64,000 bases of DNA, from assembly GCA_037576195.1 (NCBI GenBank), contig CM075101.1:19716001-19780000 (forward strand), given 5' to 3'. The position numbers and the translations under genes were made by a program. The notes below the pieces were generated by a model. That model saw only the letters and a program-made list of their open reading frames with translations. It did not search any database and was not told the DNA's origin. Below, one piece after another: positions 38,216-50,293 of the stretch. The stretch's first letter is position 1; the number at the start of each line of letters is the position of its first letter. This DNA is from Phytoseiulus persimilis (lineage: Eukaryota; Arthropoda; Arachnida; Mesostigmata; Phytoseiidae).

Positions 38216-41146
38216 ATCTCTCGGTTTTTGCGTTACTCCTGCTCGCCAGGGGTCTCGATTTTGATTGTGTTCGCTTCTATTCGATGCTGAGAATTTGTCA
38301 AGCGAGCGAACGAGAACGATTGCACTCGGAGCACACGTTTCCGATTGAGTCGTCGAGGGCGACAAGCGACGATTTCTTTTTTTTTCAGATTCCGCTCTTG
38401 GGAAATCACCCTGTGCTTCGAACCCCATCGTTCCACTCAGTGGCGTAGCCAAGATTTTCCCTTGATTTTCTCCCCTCCGCCTACCACGCGTTCCGCTAAA
38501 CCCTGGAGAAATCTTTGCTTCATCCTCCGCCGAACCATCCATAGAGAATCTATGAAATCCCTCCATTAGTGGAGTCCAATGAGAAGGATAGGATCGCCTA
38601 TTCAACAACGACAACAACAGGAGAGCTTGCGTTCGACTCGAAAGCTCAGGAGCGAGACGTTGAGGTGACCATTTCTCATGTAATTCAGGGTCGATGGTCT
38701 TCATTGATCGCCCCCTCATACCAGCCGATCTCCAGCCGACTGGAGCCGGCCGCGGTCGGACTGCCGTTCCTGGCGTATAGGCAACTTCTGTTCAGTGGGC
38801 CAGCATAGTTTCTGAAATCATCTTCTGAAAAGCATCGACAGATGGACGCCGGACAAACTAATAGGCGAAGCGGATTATATAGTAAGGATTTTGCCGGTTT
38901 CGGGCGGCCAGAGATCCAACATCAAATACGTTTCGGAAGCTCGACTAAGACTGTATGAACTCGGAGGTTCTGGCGCGGGGCTGAAGCCTGATCAGCTCCC
39001 CCCTGGCGCCTGAAGGGGGTTGGCCCAAGGATGATCTACTCTAACGCGCCTAAATCAGCTTTTTGACGCATCCGGAGGAATCCATAGCTGGAAAAAACAT
39101 TCTCCGGCGTGTGAGATTCTGGCTTGTGGGGTTCAGGCATTCGGTATAGTGCGTTCTTGGGCACATTGGAATCGCGCGCGTGAGAGATCAAGCCGTCAGG
39201 AAATCAGGGAGAATCGGGTCGGCTCATCTGATCTCTGGCGGCTCTCAGAGGAAAGTTGAAGCCAGAGAAATCGGACCCACATTCTTCCGTTACACCTCCC
39301 TTCTGAGGGTTTTGAGAATGGCGGTCTGTTTTTTTCTCGAAAATCGTCGGCTGTAGGAGAAGAAATACTCGATCAAGATTCTCGAGATGAGCGGTGTATA
39401 AAGGAGTCCTCCATCTAGCTGCAAATGATCACTGCTCAACATTTAAGCCAGGGGCACAGAATCGAAGTACCAAGACGAATGTTCCCTGTGTCCATGTAGA
39501 GCGGCGGTTAAGTAACCTGGATCTGAGCATTATTCCTGTGACCTCTATTGATGGATGTATGTTGCGGGGTCGATGATGCCCGTACTTCCAGGACCTTATG
39601 GATCACGATCACTTCCGGTTTCCACTGTAATTACCGAAGCAGCTGCGTATGCTACGCGATTTGACAGTAGGAGGTGCATGGCTCGTGAGATTGTTGTTTC
39701 CGACGTCGAAGCATCAATCGATGATGAGCAGTTTGCGAAGGTGCTCGACTAGCAACAGATTGACGGAAGCATACCTGTGAGAATCTGTCGACAAACCCGC
39801 TTCGAACTACGCTTGGAGCCGCGAAAGGATTCGGCGGTGGGTCACGCCAACCTCTCTGGCTCCCTATTCCCCGTTGATTCCAGAACGTTGCTCTACGAGC
39901 GCAGACGAACGTTGATTGCGAAAGCGGCGATAGACCAATGTAGCCAATAAGTTCGGGGAAGCTGGTCACAACATGGGCGAGTCAATCTAAGGGTTCTCTC
40001 AGATGGACTTCTTGAGGACAGAGACCATATTCCGGAAGGACTGCCGGAAATTTTCTCTTAGTGTGCCGATGCGGGACACCTGAGCAGCCCTGAATCTTCG
40101 GAAGTCCAGGATCCGCATCACACGGACGACAGGGTCGCAAAACCGAATCAGTGTCCGTTTTCCTGTTGCGCCCCCGTTGTGCAACGGACTATTATACAGA
40201 ATCTTGATGACTGTGGACTCTGGTATGTCAAGGCTCAAATGAACATTATGCAACGCCATCCTGATGGGGTTGATGACGGCCCAATCAGCGGCGTAGCGAG
40301 CTTCCATGATGCTCGGGGAGGTTTGCATGCCCCCCCTCTCTTTCCTCGAGTTCCGAGAATATGAATGCGTTCAATGCGCACTGATTGTAGTCTTAGATTA
40401 CCTCAAACACAAGAGTTAAAGAAGATGGTGATCTCCAGCGAGATCTTCAGAGAAATGGGGACAACTTGCGCGATTGATAGGTTTTGGTTTCGAAGAGCTT
40501 TGTTTGCATGCGGCAAAACTCATGAGGCATTATGATGCCCCCAGCGACCTGATACCCGAGGCGGACCCCCATCCCCTTGCAAAGCTACTCCGCAGAAGCA
40601 CTCGGGAGAGTTTTGTTGTCAAACCTCTTCGAACGTCCGCAATAATGACAAGCCGTGGGGAGATCTTCGGGAGAACTTCTTCACGAAGGAGAGCACTGTA
40701 TCTAGACATCAACTCGGAGACGGTCTTGAAGGCAACCTGTTCGAAGAGTCAATGCGAAGCCTATTCTAGATCAAAATCAAAGAGATATCTGGACCCACCC
40801 AACGCTCTGAAAGATTCATCCCTCACAACACATCTCGATTTGGTCCCCTTCGCCCCATCCAGCCCCTCCCATCGACTATCCGTTGAGTTTCAACAACAAT
40901 TCCAGGGAGGAGGAGTTGCGATACATTAGGGCCACCAGCGCTCGACTGAAGTTCTATTTTGCCAATACAATTAGTGGTCGATCAATGGAAACAAAGCTTG
41001 ATGCGAATTATCGATGTTGAAGCGCGGTTCAACGAGCCAGAGATCTGGAATGCAAACAACGCCAATTCCGATCCTTCAGTTTGCTGATGTTGCATTGAAA
41101 AGCTCGATAAAGTCAGATCCTGACCGGTCTCTCCCCATGGACATAC
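38216..41146. other. Gene-poor stretch with two repeat termini
   Basis: Two copies of a cag.ggcgtagc terminus occur at 38438 and 40286 (see findings). Frames at 38.2-38.7, 39.65-39.97, 40.0-40.33 and 40.47-40.93 kb were inspected and show no family signature. Confidence 0.4.
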
Positions 41147-41396
41147 CTCTGAGTCGCAACTCTCGCTCCGAAAGAAAACTGCTCGGGCTCATCCGTTCCA
41201 GCATAGCCTCCCGCGTAGTAGAAAATGCTGACACAACCGATTACCAAAATGGAGATTAGGATCACTACAGTGCTCGCTAAAGAAATAGCAGCGAGACCAT
41301 CTGTGGTGAAACTCTTGTTGGTGCTCACTGTGAAAGCCGAGAAGCTTCTGCTCATCGAGGCGACGTCATGTCTTGCATTCTTGAAATCACGAGGAC
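41147..41396 (-). CDS. Putative exon with one transmembrane helix
   Basis: An open frame bounded by an acceptor (cttcttctctcag) and a donor (cagag/gtatgt) reads GPRDFKNARHDVASMSRSFS, then about 23 hydrophobic residues (AISLASTVVILISILVIGCV...), then YYAGGYAGTDEPEQ. This suggests a single-pass membrane protein exon. No partner exon with a matching phase was found on either side. A frame at 41614-41549 ends in a good donor (gca/gtgagc) but in the wrong phase. Family unknown. Confidence 0.35.
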
Positions 41397-43983
41397 CTGA
41401 GAGAAGAAGCTCGCTGTGATCTGAATCTCAAGCACGCTGCCCCTCTTGACCTCTGAACACATTCAAAAACCAACACGATAGACAAGACGCGATCGCTCTG
41501 GAGACCTGGGGCATCGAAATAGGCGCACGAGGAAAAAACAGAGCTCACTGCCGGCCATCTTGCGAATGTCTCATCCTCCTCGTTATCGTCGAGTACCCGA
41601 TGAGTTATACTCAACTATGAACTCGCTCCGTCTCGTCGGAAAACACAAAGAGATGCCGGACGAACTCGGAACCGGTGTTCTCATAGAGCTCAGAGATAGC
41701 GGCTTTCAAAGATTTTGATTGCGAGGGACATCGTAGAATCTCCTGGCTTTACCCTGACGTCGGGGCCCAGAGGAGACATTGCATAGCTCTATCACTCCCG
41801 CTCCCCATCTCACTTGAGTAAGGTTATCGGTTCCATTCGACTTACATCACTTTAGGTTGTGATCTTTGGACTCCGATATCGCCATTTCAGCTCTGCATAT
41901 GCGCGGACCGACCGGTCAAGACATTCTGCATGTAAGCAGCTTGTACCGTTCAAGTCTGTGCCCATCGTCGTGAGGACTCATCAAACCACGAGAGACATCG
42001 ATCTGAAACTCGAACAGGAGTTGATCGAAGTTCCCGTGGACCAATCAGTCCGTCGTGTTGGAGAACGATCGAATGGGAATTCACCGAATGATGTGATGAT
42101 CCAGAACGCACTGAACTTCACCCATCAACTGATCAGAAGGAGCTCAAGCAGATGTCAGAGCCCGGCTGTTCAAGTTATCGAGCCAGTTATAAAAACTGAA
42201 GAAAGAGTCACCCTCTGGGTAAATATGCAGCAGTTGGTCTTGAACCCAATTCTTTCAGATCCCCGCCATCCCCGCCAAAATGTCCGGGTCCTATGATTTT
42301 GGAAGGAAACGTCCAAAGTTCGGGATCCAAGAAGATAATTTTCCACTGTTGAGCGATCGAAAGAAACCCAGTTCGATTCCAAGCCCTTCCGGGAGCAGAT
42401 GTCCTGTTCTAAAGAGCATTTACCGTGTGAGAGCGCATCAACCCCGCGGACGGTTGAACGCCGTCTTCGCAGACCGCTGTTTCGTCGGCTGGCGGACTCA
42501 CACTGATGAGAAAGCTGCCCGCGCCAACTACCGCGCGAGCAGAGCGAGCATCCTCCCTTGGCGGACTCAAAGCGTAAGTGCCCACGCAAAGATTTACTTC
42601 CAGCGGAAAAAAAAACTGAAAATACGCTCTTCCAGTTCGAATGACATTATATCGAGACTTACTCCGAGCTAAGGCCTTCTAGGCCCTCGAACTCGGAGAA
42701 GATCTCGATTGAAGAATCCGGTGCTCAAAGAAATAGATGTTGGATATAATTGGAGAGAGAGTGGAGTTCACTCTGGCTCTCCATCCTAGCCCTTGAGATC
42801 CATCGATGAGGGAAACACATCGAGGCTTGGGTCTTTCCTAGTCGTATAAATTGGTGGAATTGGAAATGTCCGGTTTGATGTCCGGTTTCGATACTGATGT
42901 CCTGGACGGACCATGTCCGGTTTTCATGGAGGAAATGTCCGGTCATATGATCTCTCTAGTCATGAACCACACTGAAGAGAACTGAGAGCCATCAAACGAT
43001 TCATTCAGCCGATGCCGACAATGAGTATTGCAACTTCAAACGAACTGCAGAGTATCGCGTGGAGCAGACAGCCGCACATGCACTTCCATAGCTCTAGGAC
43101 GAGCCAACCGGCTCGGTAGCCTCGTAGGGTTCGAGTTAAAAACGTTCCCCACACATTTCCAGCTGGAATATGACTCGAAGCCCCTGAGCCCGAATGCTTG
43201 GAAGGGCATGATTTCCGACACATCGTCGGGGCTGGAGAAGCCGCTCCCCTTTGCATCCTGCAATGGCTAGCGAGCGAAGGAAGAAATCGGGTACCAGCCT
43301 GAGCTCTCCGGCGAATCTTCTCCTGAAGCTGATCATGTTCATCATCAGACCAGAGCCTGCTCGAGTTGGAAGCTTCCTTGGCAGCATTGAAGTGTATCCA
43401 GCGGTTCCTAGATGAGCGTTGCGAACCAGAACTCTCTCCAGGAACGCGGCAATAACGTTCTTAAGGCTCCCAAGATTGGCGACGAACAGGTACCGTGATA
43501 GCTCTCATAAGAGGCGTCTCATTACAGACGTAGATTTTACTCGAGAGAGGCGTTCAGAAGAGCACTCATGGTATCGCCGGAACGGAACAATAAGGACATC
43601 CTTAGTATGAGACCTCAGATGAAACAGCCTACCGCAGCCAAGACTAACGAAAAGCGAACTCTGTATTAGCATCCAGGTGAATCATTTTTATTGAATTTCA
43701 GATTCAGGTTGGAGTCTTGGTTCGCCAACAGATTCTGATTGAGTGAATAATGAAACCGCACGATCTTCTGAATGAGTGAGATATGGGAGATTGTACACAT
43801 GAAATCTCTCTTACAAACTTAAACCCTTGATCTCGTGGGAAGGAACGCGACAAAATCCACGAAACCAATCATCATCCATGAGTGATCGCCGAGACGAAGA
43901 TGGGAACAAGGAACATAGATCGAAACGAGCTTCGTTTCAGACAAAAAGCTTCTTTTCGGCTCACCCCACTGTCGGAACCAGGT
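41397..43983. other. Intergenic stretch with short repeated motif
   Basis: Plus frames at 41859-42296 and 42280-42672 overlap a minus frame at 42170-42589. At 43028-43387 both strands again read open, so no gene is called. Around 42864-42945 the motif atgtccggt recurs about four times with irregular spacing, related to the atgtccgggg minisatellite at 48.8 kb. Confidence 0.4.
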
Positions 43984-44929
43984 TCAGGCTTTGTCATCTG
44001 TGAATCGAGGACATGGAAGACCGTGGTCAACGAGGTTATCAATAACTTCTACCAATGATCTGAATGGAGAAAGATCCCACTCACTGTAGTAATGCCAAAC
44101 GTAACCTCCTGGGTTTGTCTTCAGCATGCGCAAATAGTACCCGTTGTCGGGAGGCAGTTTCTGCAACATGATTCGAAGTGATTCCTCGCTCGGTTCCTTG
44201 CAAACATATTACTTGAAGACCACAGCGGAAGTCAAGATTGAAACAACATCCAAAAAACAGTTTTTGCTTGTCACCTTTTTCTTGCATGAGGACAGCATGG
44301 ATAAGATGGAGAGACATACTCCTTGTACATTTAGAACGGGTGCCCACTCCTTAGTGAGTATCGACAAACAGATATGGCCATTTGAGAAAACGTGTGGGTT
44401 TAGCGGTATGTTTGGGCCGACGAATTGAACCTGCAATTACCTTAAAATCATAATTTTGCTCGGGGCTCCTGGTCACAAATAGACTGATGGCGAACTTGGG
44501 ATATACCTACCCTCGGAGGTTTGAAGGGATAGTCATCCGGGAACTTGAAGTGGAGCTGGAACTTCTCTCCCTCGTAGAGAGTCCCGGCCGCTCCGAGAAT
44601 ATCGACGAGCCACCTTGAGGAATAAAAGATTACTGTCACCAGATCAGACTCTCAGAGCGATGAGAGCACCCATGTACTGCGTCCCGTAGAAGTTCCCGAG
44701 TGAAGCAATATAATCTTACTCCGCGATTTCATCACCCTGCCGTTCGCTCAAGGAGATGCCAGGCGTCGGGTGAGTATGCATCCTGATCATTTCCTTGCTG
44801 AGTATTCTCTGTCGGGGAATAACGTACTGACAATAAGATCGAGAGACGTCTAATAAGCTTTCAAGGCGGAGGAATCGCTCAAGTGAACTCTCGACTCACT
44901 TGGAGGGGTTTCGGCCTGCCCGATTCCAT
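43984..44929 (-). CDS. UBE2W: UBE2W-type ubiquitin-conjugating enzyme E2 (copy A)
   Basis: Six exons join in phase to a 155-residue protein: 44929-44900, 44808-44720, 44613-44511, 44430-44275, 44160-44085 and 43997-43984. The predicted N-terminus (MESGRPKPLQ) leads into a UBC fold with GTLYEGEKFQLHFKFPDDYP, and NGHICLSIL contains the catalytic Cys95, followed by the W.P and MLSSCKKK blocks. The short final exon (YYNDKA) matches the position of the UBE2W end. UBE2W is known for attaching ubiquitin to disordered N-terminal alpha-amines of substrates. The active-site neighbourhood reads IPLNPHVFSNG, so the first residue of the HPH/HPN-type motif is Asn rather than His. All introns are 80-114 bases with GT-AG ends. 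Confidence 0.92.
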
Positions 44930-46801
44930 TGACCTTTTTTCTTTTCAATATTTGATCGAATACTCCGACTCTGAAATCGATGCCAAGGCTCAAGATTACA
45001 CCGTGATGGTATGCACCTCTTGCGCACTGCTGAACCTCAAGCACGGCATTCACTCAAGAGTTTCATTGCAAACGATTCCGCGAGCAGAAGGAGAATGCCG
45101 ATCTTCGCCTCCTTGTCATCCATATAGTCTCGTTAAGGAGTTCTCAGAACTTCATTCACCTTCGTGGGAAAAGCGCGAGTGGAGAGAGATACAGCTGGTA
45201 AATGACGTGAAGCTAAATTGAAGACATATCTGTTAACCGCGTTGTCGAACAGCGAGAAGCGGTATTCGTGAGTCGTGACGAGCTGGCACCTTGAGCCACA
45301 ATAATCTATCACCGCTTTGTGGAACTCAGACGATTCTAGCTCGCGGATCCAGCTTAAATTCACTACGGGCAACACACATTGCAGTCTCGGACTCCAAATT
45401 TTTTTTGGGAGCGCGTGTGTTGGACTCGCGACCGCACGCGCCGCTGCAGAGAGGTGAGTATTCTGGGAAAGTGCAAGATTCGATCGCTTCCGATGGAAGT
45501 TCTGTATCGCCGGCTGTCAATCGATGGTGAATGTGCGTTTGGATGAGAGCCGAGCGAGCTGAGCACCGAGACAAGCTGGATCTAGTAGCAGCGTCAACAA
45601 AATCTGGCATGGCGGCTCATCTTGGGGATGGAGGAGGGAAGCCGCTGAAAGGCGCCAAAATCAAATATTTGCCGGCCTCGGCTACATCTGTGGGACACCT
45701 GGAGCTCGAGGAAGCGGACGAAACCCCAGCCCGGTGTGGCGAGTTCCAGAGTCGAGTCGTACGGGAGGAGGGATCTAATCCAAACTGCAGCGCACGCGGT
45801 ACTTGCCATACCTTCAACGATCCGGCTCTTCCCAGACTAGCGTCGTTCTGGTTCCCTTGCGCTGAGATCGCTTCATGGAGACCGGGTACGTACGTGACAG
45901 CTCGCCTTCCACGAATTTCAGCATACGAACTCTCTCGAAGGTCAGCCCATGTTTCCTGGTCCGTACAACGGCTTGCAGCTGTTTCCCCGGAGTGTTTATG
46001 CATCGCACCGCAAGGCGATTTGGGTTCGAGGCGCGAGCTGCGGAGCAAGCCCGAGACCTCGAGGATTCCGTGAACGAATCTGCCGCGCGAGATGCTGAGC
46101 TAAGGTTGACGTGCGCCCAGGAGTGACTCGCACAGCTGAGTGAAGAAGCAGCTCGAGACTTGCAGCTGCATCAGCGAGGAGCACTCAGGCGGATGATGCT
46201 CGTGGGGTTGGAATGAGCTCGGGACGGCCAGCTGTGGGCCGAAGGTCAAAACCGATGTCTGTCGATTGGCATGATTGCGAGTTCTATTCAGTGTGCTTCT
46301 GGATAACATGACCCTGCTTGAACAGCGGACATCGTGAGCGTTCCCTTATCCAGCGGTCACGTCCCACCCGCGCTCTCGTTTCCCACATGTCACGAAGATG
46401 TTTACGGAATGGAGGCCGATAGGATTCCGACACAACGGAGCGTCTCGAGAGAAGGGGATGGGACGCGGAATGGCGGGGCTTTTCCCAGGGCAGGACCTGA
46501 CTCTGATTCGGACTGAGCAGAAAAAATTGAGAAACAGATCAATAGACAACACCACGTTCGGAAATCTGGTAGGTTCTAGGTGGGTATTTTTATTCAAAGA
46601 CGCCCAAACCCGATTGGGCCAAAGCCGATGCGGGAGACTCAATCACTTCCGAAGGCCGTCAACCGAAAGATTGTTCACTGGCTATTAAATGTACTTCGAA
46701 AACGGTGCCGACTCTCTTCAGCTTCCTCGCGTAGAATCAAGAATTCACCTCACCCGGCTGTGGGATCCATCCTGACCGTCAGGGTCCAGCGGTTCCGATG
46801 T
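44930..46801. other. Region between the two UBE2W-like genes
   Basis: The plus frame 45531-46073, the minus frame 45617-46048 and further frames all overlap. A plus segment at about 46013-46215 reads as a charged, Ala/Glu-rich coiled-coil-like stretch (EARAAEQARDLEDSVNES), interrupted by one TGA and continuing LAQLSEEAARDLQLH. It could be a gag-like or other pseudogene fragment, but this is unproven. A minus frame at 45133-45375 is another undecided candidate. Confidence 0.35.
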
Positions 46802-47763
46802 TCAAACTTTTCCATCTGGGAGAGGAGCAGACCTTTGAAAGCGCGCCAGCGCATCGCCCCAGCCCGGAGCCTCCCATTCGAAGCAGCGTGTTGTATTGAG
46901 TGCGTTTTTCGATCCGTTGAGACTCACCGTAGTAGATCCACCGATACCTCTCGGGATTCGTTTCCTTCATTCTCAAATAATGAGCGTCGTCACTGGGGCG
47001 CGTCTACAAGAGGACTCACTCTCAGTTTCCTTGCATAGAGAATCATTCCACAGCAGATTCTTTCTTTCTTGCGAAATACCTTCCTGCGACAGGATGAGAG
47101 CATCGATAAAACCGAGAGACAGACTCCCTGCACATGTAAAGTTGGCGCCCAGTCCTTGGTGAGAATCGACAAACAGATATCGCCATTAGAAAAGACGAAC
47201 GGGTTAAGCGGCGCATGGGGCGGCACGAAATGAACCTGAAAAGAATCGGGGGGTCCGTTACGTCCCGGTATCCGTAATCGAGAGGAACGCGACGAAAGGC
47301 AGGGTGATATGATCGTTTTCGTCCGGAATCGGATCGAGCAAGTACTCTTCACGATCCGTACGATTGGCGGTCGGAATGGGTAGTCGTCGCCGAACTCAAA
47401 CTGGAGCTTGAACGATTCTCCTTCATAGATGGTCCCTGCCGGTCCACGCAATTCGACGATCCAGCTGCGGAGCGTGATCGATCACGTTGAATGCAAGCTA
47501 TGTATGCTTCTTTCGAACCTGTCTGTCGGTAATCAATTCAATCATGGAGTTTTCCGCCTGATCGAGATCACTCACTTTCTCAAATCATCCTCCTGATGCG
47601 GGTCTACAGTGATGTAGGGGTAAGGATCGGATCTCATGGTGGCGAGCTCTCTCATCAAGAACTTCTGTGGAACATCAAACGACCGTTAAGCACCATCGTA
47701 GTGTCAAGTGAAGTTCACGTTCCCTATGACCTCTGACCGAAAAAAGCACCACGTCGAATCCAT
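46802..47763 (-). CDS. UBE2W: UBE2W-like ubiquitin-conjugating enzyme E2 (copy B)
   Basis: Exons 47664-47576, 47464-47362, 47235-47080, 47003-46928 and 46815-46802 have the same lengths (89, 103, 156, 76, 14) and phases as those of copy A. This shows a tandem duplication in the same orientation. A first exon at 47763-47731 (MDSTWCFFRSE, donor gag/gtcata) joins in phase but is tentative, giving about 156 residues. The protein has KFLMRELATMRSDPYPYITV, GTIYEGESFKLQFEFGDDYP and NGDICLSILTKDWAP, with catalytic Cys96. It ends in YYDGKV. The copies differ at many positions throughout the coding exons, so the duplication is old. Near the active site it reads APLNPFVFSNG, losing both His residues of the UBE2W HPH motif. 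An intact frame suggests it is still functional. Confidence 0.88.
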
Positions 47764-48764
47764 TTTTATGCTTAGTGCGTTACTGTTCAACGAACAAGAT
47801 ATCACCCGACAGCAAACATTTTGGATTGAAGTCGTGTGTCTTCGCACACTGATCTACAATTTCAGTCGACTCACATTCAATCGATCGGGACCACTGCACG
47901 AAGCCATGTTTGCCTGAAATAAAGGAGGAGCTCCTATTGCCTATGGAAAGCTTCGGAGAAGAATCAGGATTCACGTCTCACAGCTTCTCAATCTACTGCG
48001 CTACCTCCACTCTCCAGGAGTTGACGCGTAAAGGAGTTAGTCAGAATCCTCGGGCCGCTGCATCCAGATCGGACTTGCAGCTTGTGGAAACTGTTGACCT
48101 CGTCGAATTCCGCGTTCACGTACCAAACGCAGAATGTTCCCTCCGGAAGTTCACGGCAGATCTCTCACACAGGCGCGGACGAAGCGACCAAAATGCAGGC
48201 GAAATGCCTGCTTCAAAACTCGCACTTCGGTTGAAAGTTCTCGACGCAGCGACCTGATCCTTAGTGGCGAGTAGAAGAGGGTCTGAAGTGAACGTGACGT
48301 TCCTCGCTCGTACGATCGCGGTATGTCGCGGCTGATTGCTTTGTCTATCTGTGCTGGGAAGGGAGACGTTGAAACTCACGTTGACATGAACGTGCATGCG
48401 ATTCGTGATCGAGACGTTTCGGCCTCGAGACGTTCCGGTCCACTTTGTTGGAGAGACACTTCTTTGTTCTCAGGATCTCTTGCACATAGTGTTCTCTCAG
48501 ACTACCACCGCGTCGAGGCGAGTGAAGAGAACCCGCCGGCACTGAGAGTGACGTCGCATCAAAGACGGGCCGTAGCCGGCTAGTTTTCTCGTTTTTCGGG
48601 GCGCTCTACGCAACCCCTCTCCCTTTCTGGCGATCGCTTACTAGGCCGTTTCGGCGGCTTAGTCGTGGTGGGAGCCTAAAGGAAAAATACCGGCGAATGG
48701 AGGATCAATGATGATAAACTAATGAACATCAACTGGGATCCGAAGATCGCGAGCGAGTTGGGGT
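47764..48764. other. Intergenic stretch upstream of copy B
   Basis: A plus frame at 47910-48257 overlaps a minus frame at 48116-48397. Neither shows a family motif. Nothing else seen. Confidence 0.4.
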
Positions 48765-48885
48765 CGAGATGTCCAAGGCCGAAATCTCGGAGCCGAAATG
48801 TCTTGGAGCTGAATAGTCCGGGCCGAAATTTCTGGGGCCAAATGTCCGGGGCCGTAATGTTCGAGGTCGAAATGTCATGTACCGT
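48765..48885. repeat. Short degenerate minisatellite
   Basis: About seven or eight diverged copies of a 17-19-bp unit close to ggggccgaaatgtccgga run through this segment (gtcgagatgtccaaggccg, aaatctcggagccgaaatgt and so on). It is related to the scattered atgtccggt motifs near 42.9 kb. Confidence 0.75.
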
Positions 48886-50079
48886 GCGATTCAAGCGGGA
48901 GCGCGAGGCGCGTCAGCGGCTCGAGTAGGCATAATGGCCGGCCTCTGGTACTGTGGTTTAAAGCGAGTAAGCCATTCCCTGAAAATAAGCCATATCTCGA
49001 CTTCCGAACATTTGTGCAGAATGAGCCGTAAGCCGTAACCCGAATGTAAGCCGTAGCTGGAACTGATCTCAGCGTCGAGCCCGCGTGCGAGAAATGTCGG
49101 AATGAGTCCCCCTTCTCGAACTTGTCTGGTTATAAGAAACGCCGATTGGAGATGACGCCCGAAATCTGAGAAATTTTCGGCAAGGAGTTGTGGCACGCTG
49201 TTGCTGCAGGTTCGTAGTCGTTGAAGGACTCCTGTGTTTGATCAGGAAAAGAATGATTGATTTCCGGAGATATTCCAGAGAATGATGACATGTTTGTTTC
49301 AGAATGAACGCCGGGAATTCGTTGTCTCGGTATCTCGGAGTGAAAATTTCAAAGCGCCTTTGTGGACATTGATATTCGTGGGACGAATACGTGCCATACC
49401 CCGAAAATAAGCCGTAGTCGGACTCCTCCTCACATGTTGTTCCCCGGGCTTGTGTGATTTCCGAAACTCCATAAAATGCTCCCGCATAAGATCCCATTCT
49501 GCTCCAGTCAGCGGTTACGAACGTTACCGGAAACCGTACGCCGGGCTCGAAAACGACCGAATAGAGCGATCATCTTTAGGCCAGAGAGTGCAAGCTTCGA
49601 AATGTCTTTCGTTCGGATGTTCTCTCGGAATGATTGGTGTTTTGGTTATGGTTATTCATTGATCCTTATCTGATCATTCGGTGGTTTAAATTAGTATAAG
49701 AATATGAGAGTATATTATACGGTATTCTTATACGAGTACTAGCGTACCCTATCGCGCTTCGCTGCGACATCCGAGGTAGTTCGTCCGCGGCAGGGGTCGA
49801 CAAACTTCCTCCGTTCGGGGCCCAAAATATGCCCCAGATCATGGCGCCAGGGATCGAGTGCCTCTGGGTCAACCTGGAGTTACTCTTTGAACTCCAGAAC
49901 TCTTTCCGGGGCAGATTTCGGATACGAATAGAATCTGAGCGTTGTTGCTCTCCCCATTCAGATTATCCCGGCATCATGGAAATTCCTCTAGGTATTTGAA
50001 TCCGTGTCCCACGGAGACTTCTCGAAGATGATTTCGCCCCGGTCCGAATCATATTTTTCCTCTTACCATACTTTTTAGG
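48886..50079. other. Repeat-like stretch with aagccgta motif
   Basis: The motif aagccgta or close variants recur between about 48966 and 49055 and again near 49415. No gene is evident; the frames at 48891-49497 overlap each other. Confidence 0.4.
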
Positions 50080-50293
50080 CTTCATGGATGTGATTCCGAG
50101 GTCGATCTGACCATACTTTTTGGGATCCATGGAGGTGCTTTAAACGTCGATCTGACCGTACTTTTTGTGGTCCATGGGGGTGATCGCGAGGTCGATTCTG
50201 GAATCTTGGCCCAAGAGACATGGTCGGACCGACCTCGGAATCACCTCCATGGAGCCGAAAAGTATGGTCAGATCGACCCTAGAACCACCTCCA
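50080..50293. repeat. Minisatellite array (left part) with internal inversion
   Basis: Units of about 46-50 bp with the consensus ggtcgatctgaccatacttt plus ggatccatggaggtgat lie in forward orientation to about 50205. They then continue as the reverse complement (acctcggaatcacctccatg, agtatggtcagatcgaccct). The array continues in reverse orientation at 51725-51925, beyond the LINE insertion. Confidence 0.75.

Noticed and set aside
43028..43480. Several short frames on both strands, one beginning MSVANQNSLQERGNN
   Set aside because: Coding-like on both strands and too short to distinguish from chance.
45531..46073. 180-codon plus frame between the UBE2W copies
   Set aside because: A 143-codon minus frame overlaps it and neither has domain features; GC-rich sequence makes open frames common.
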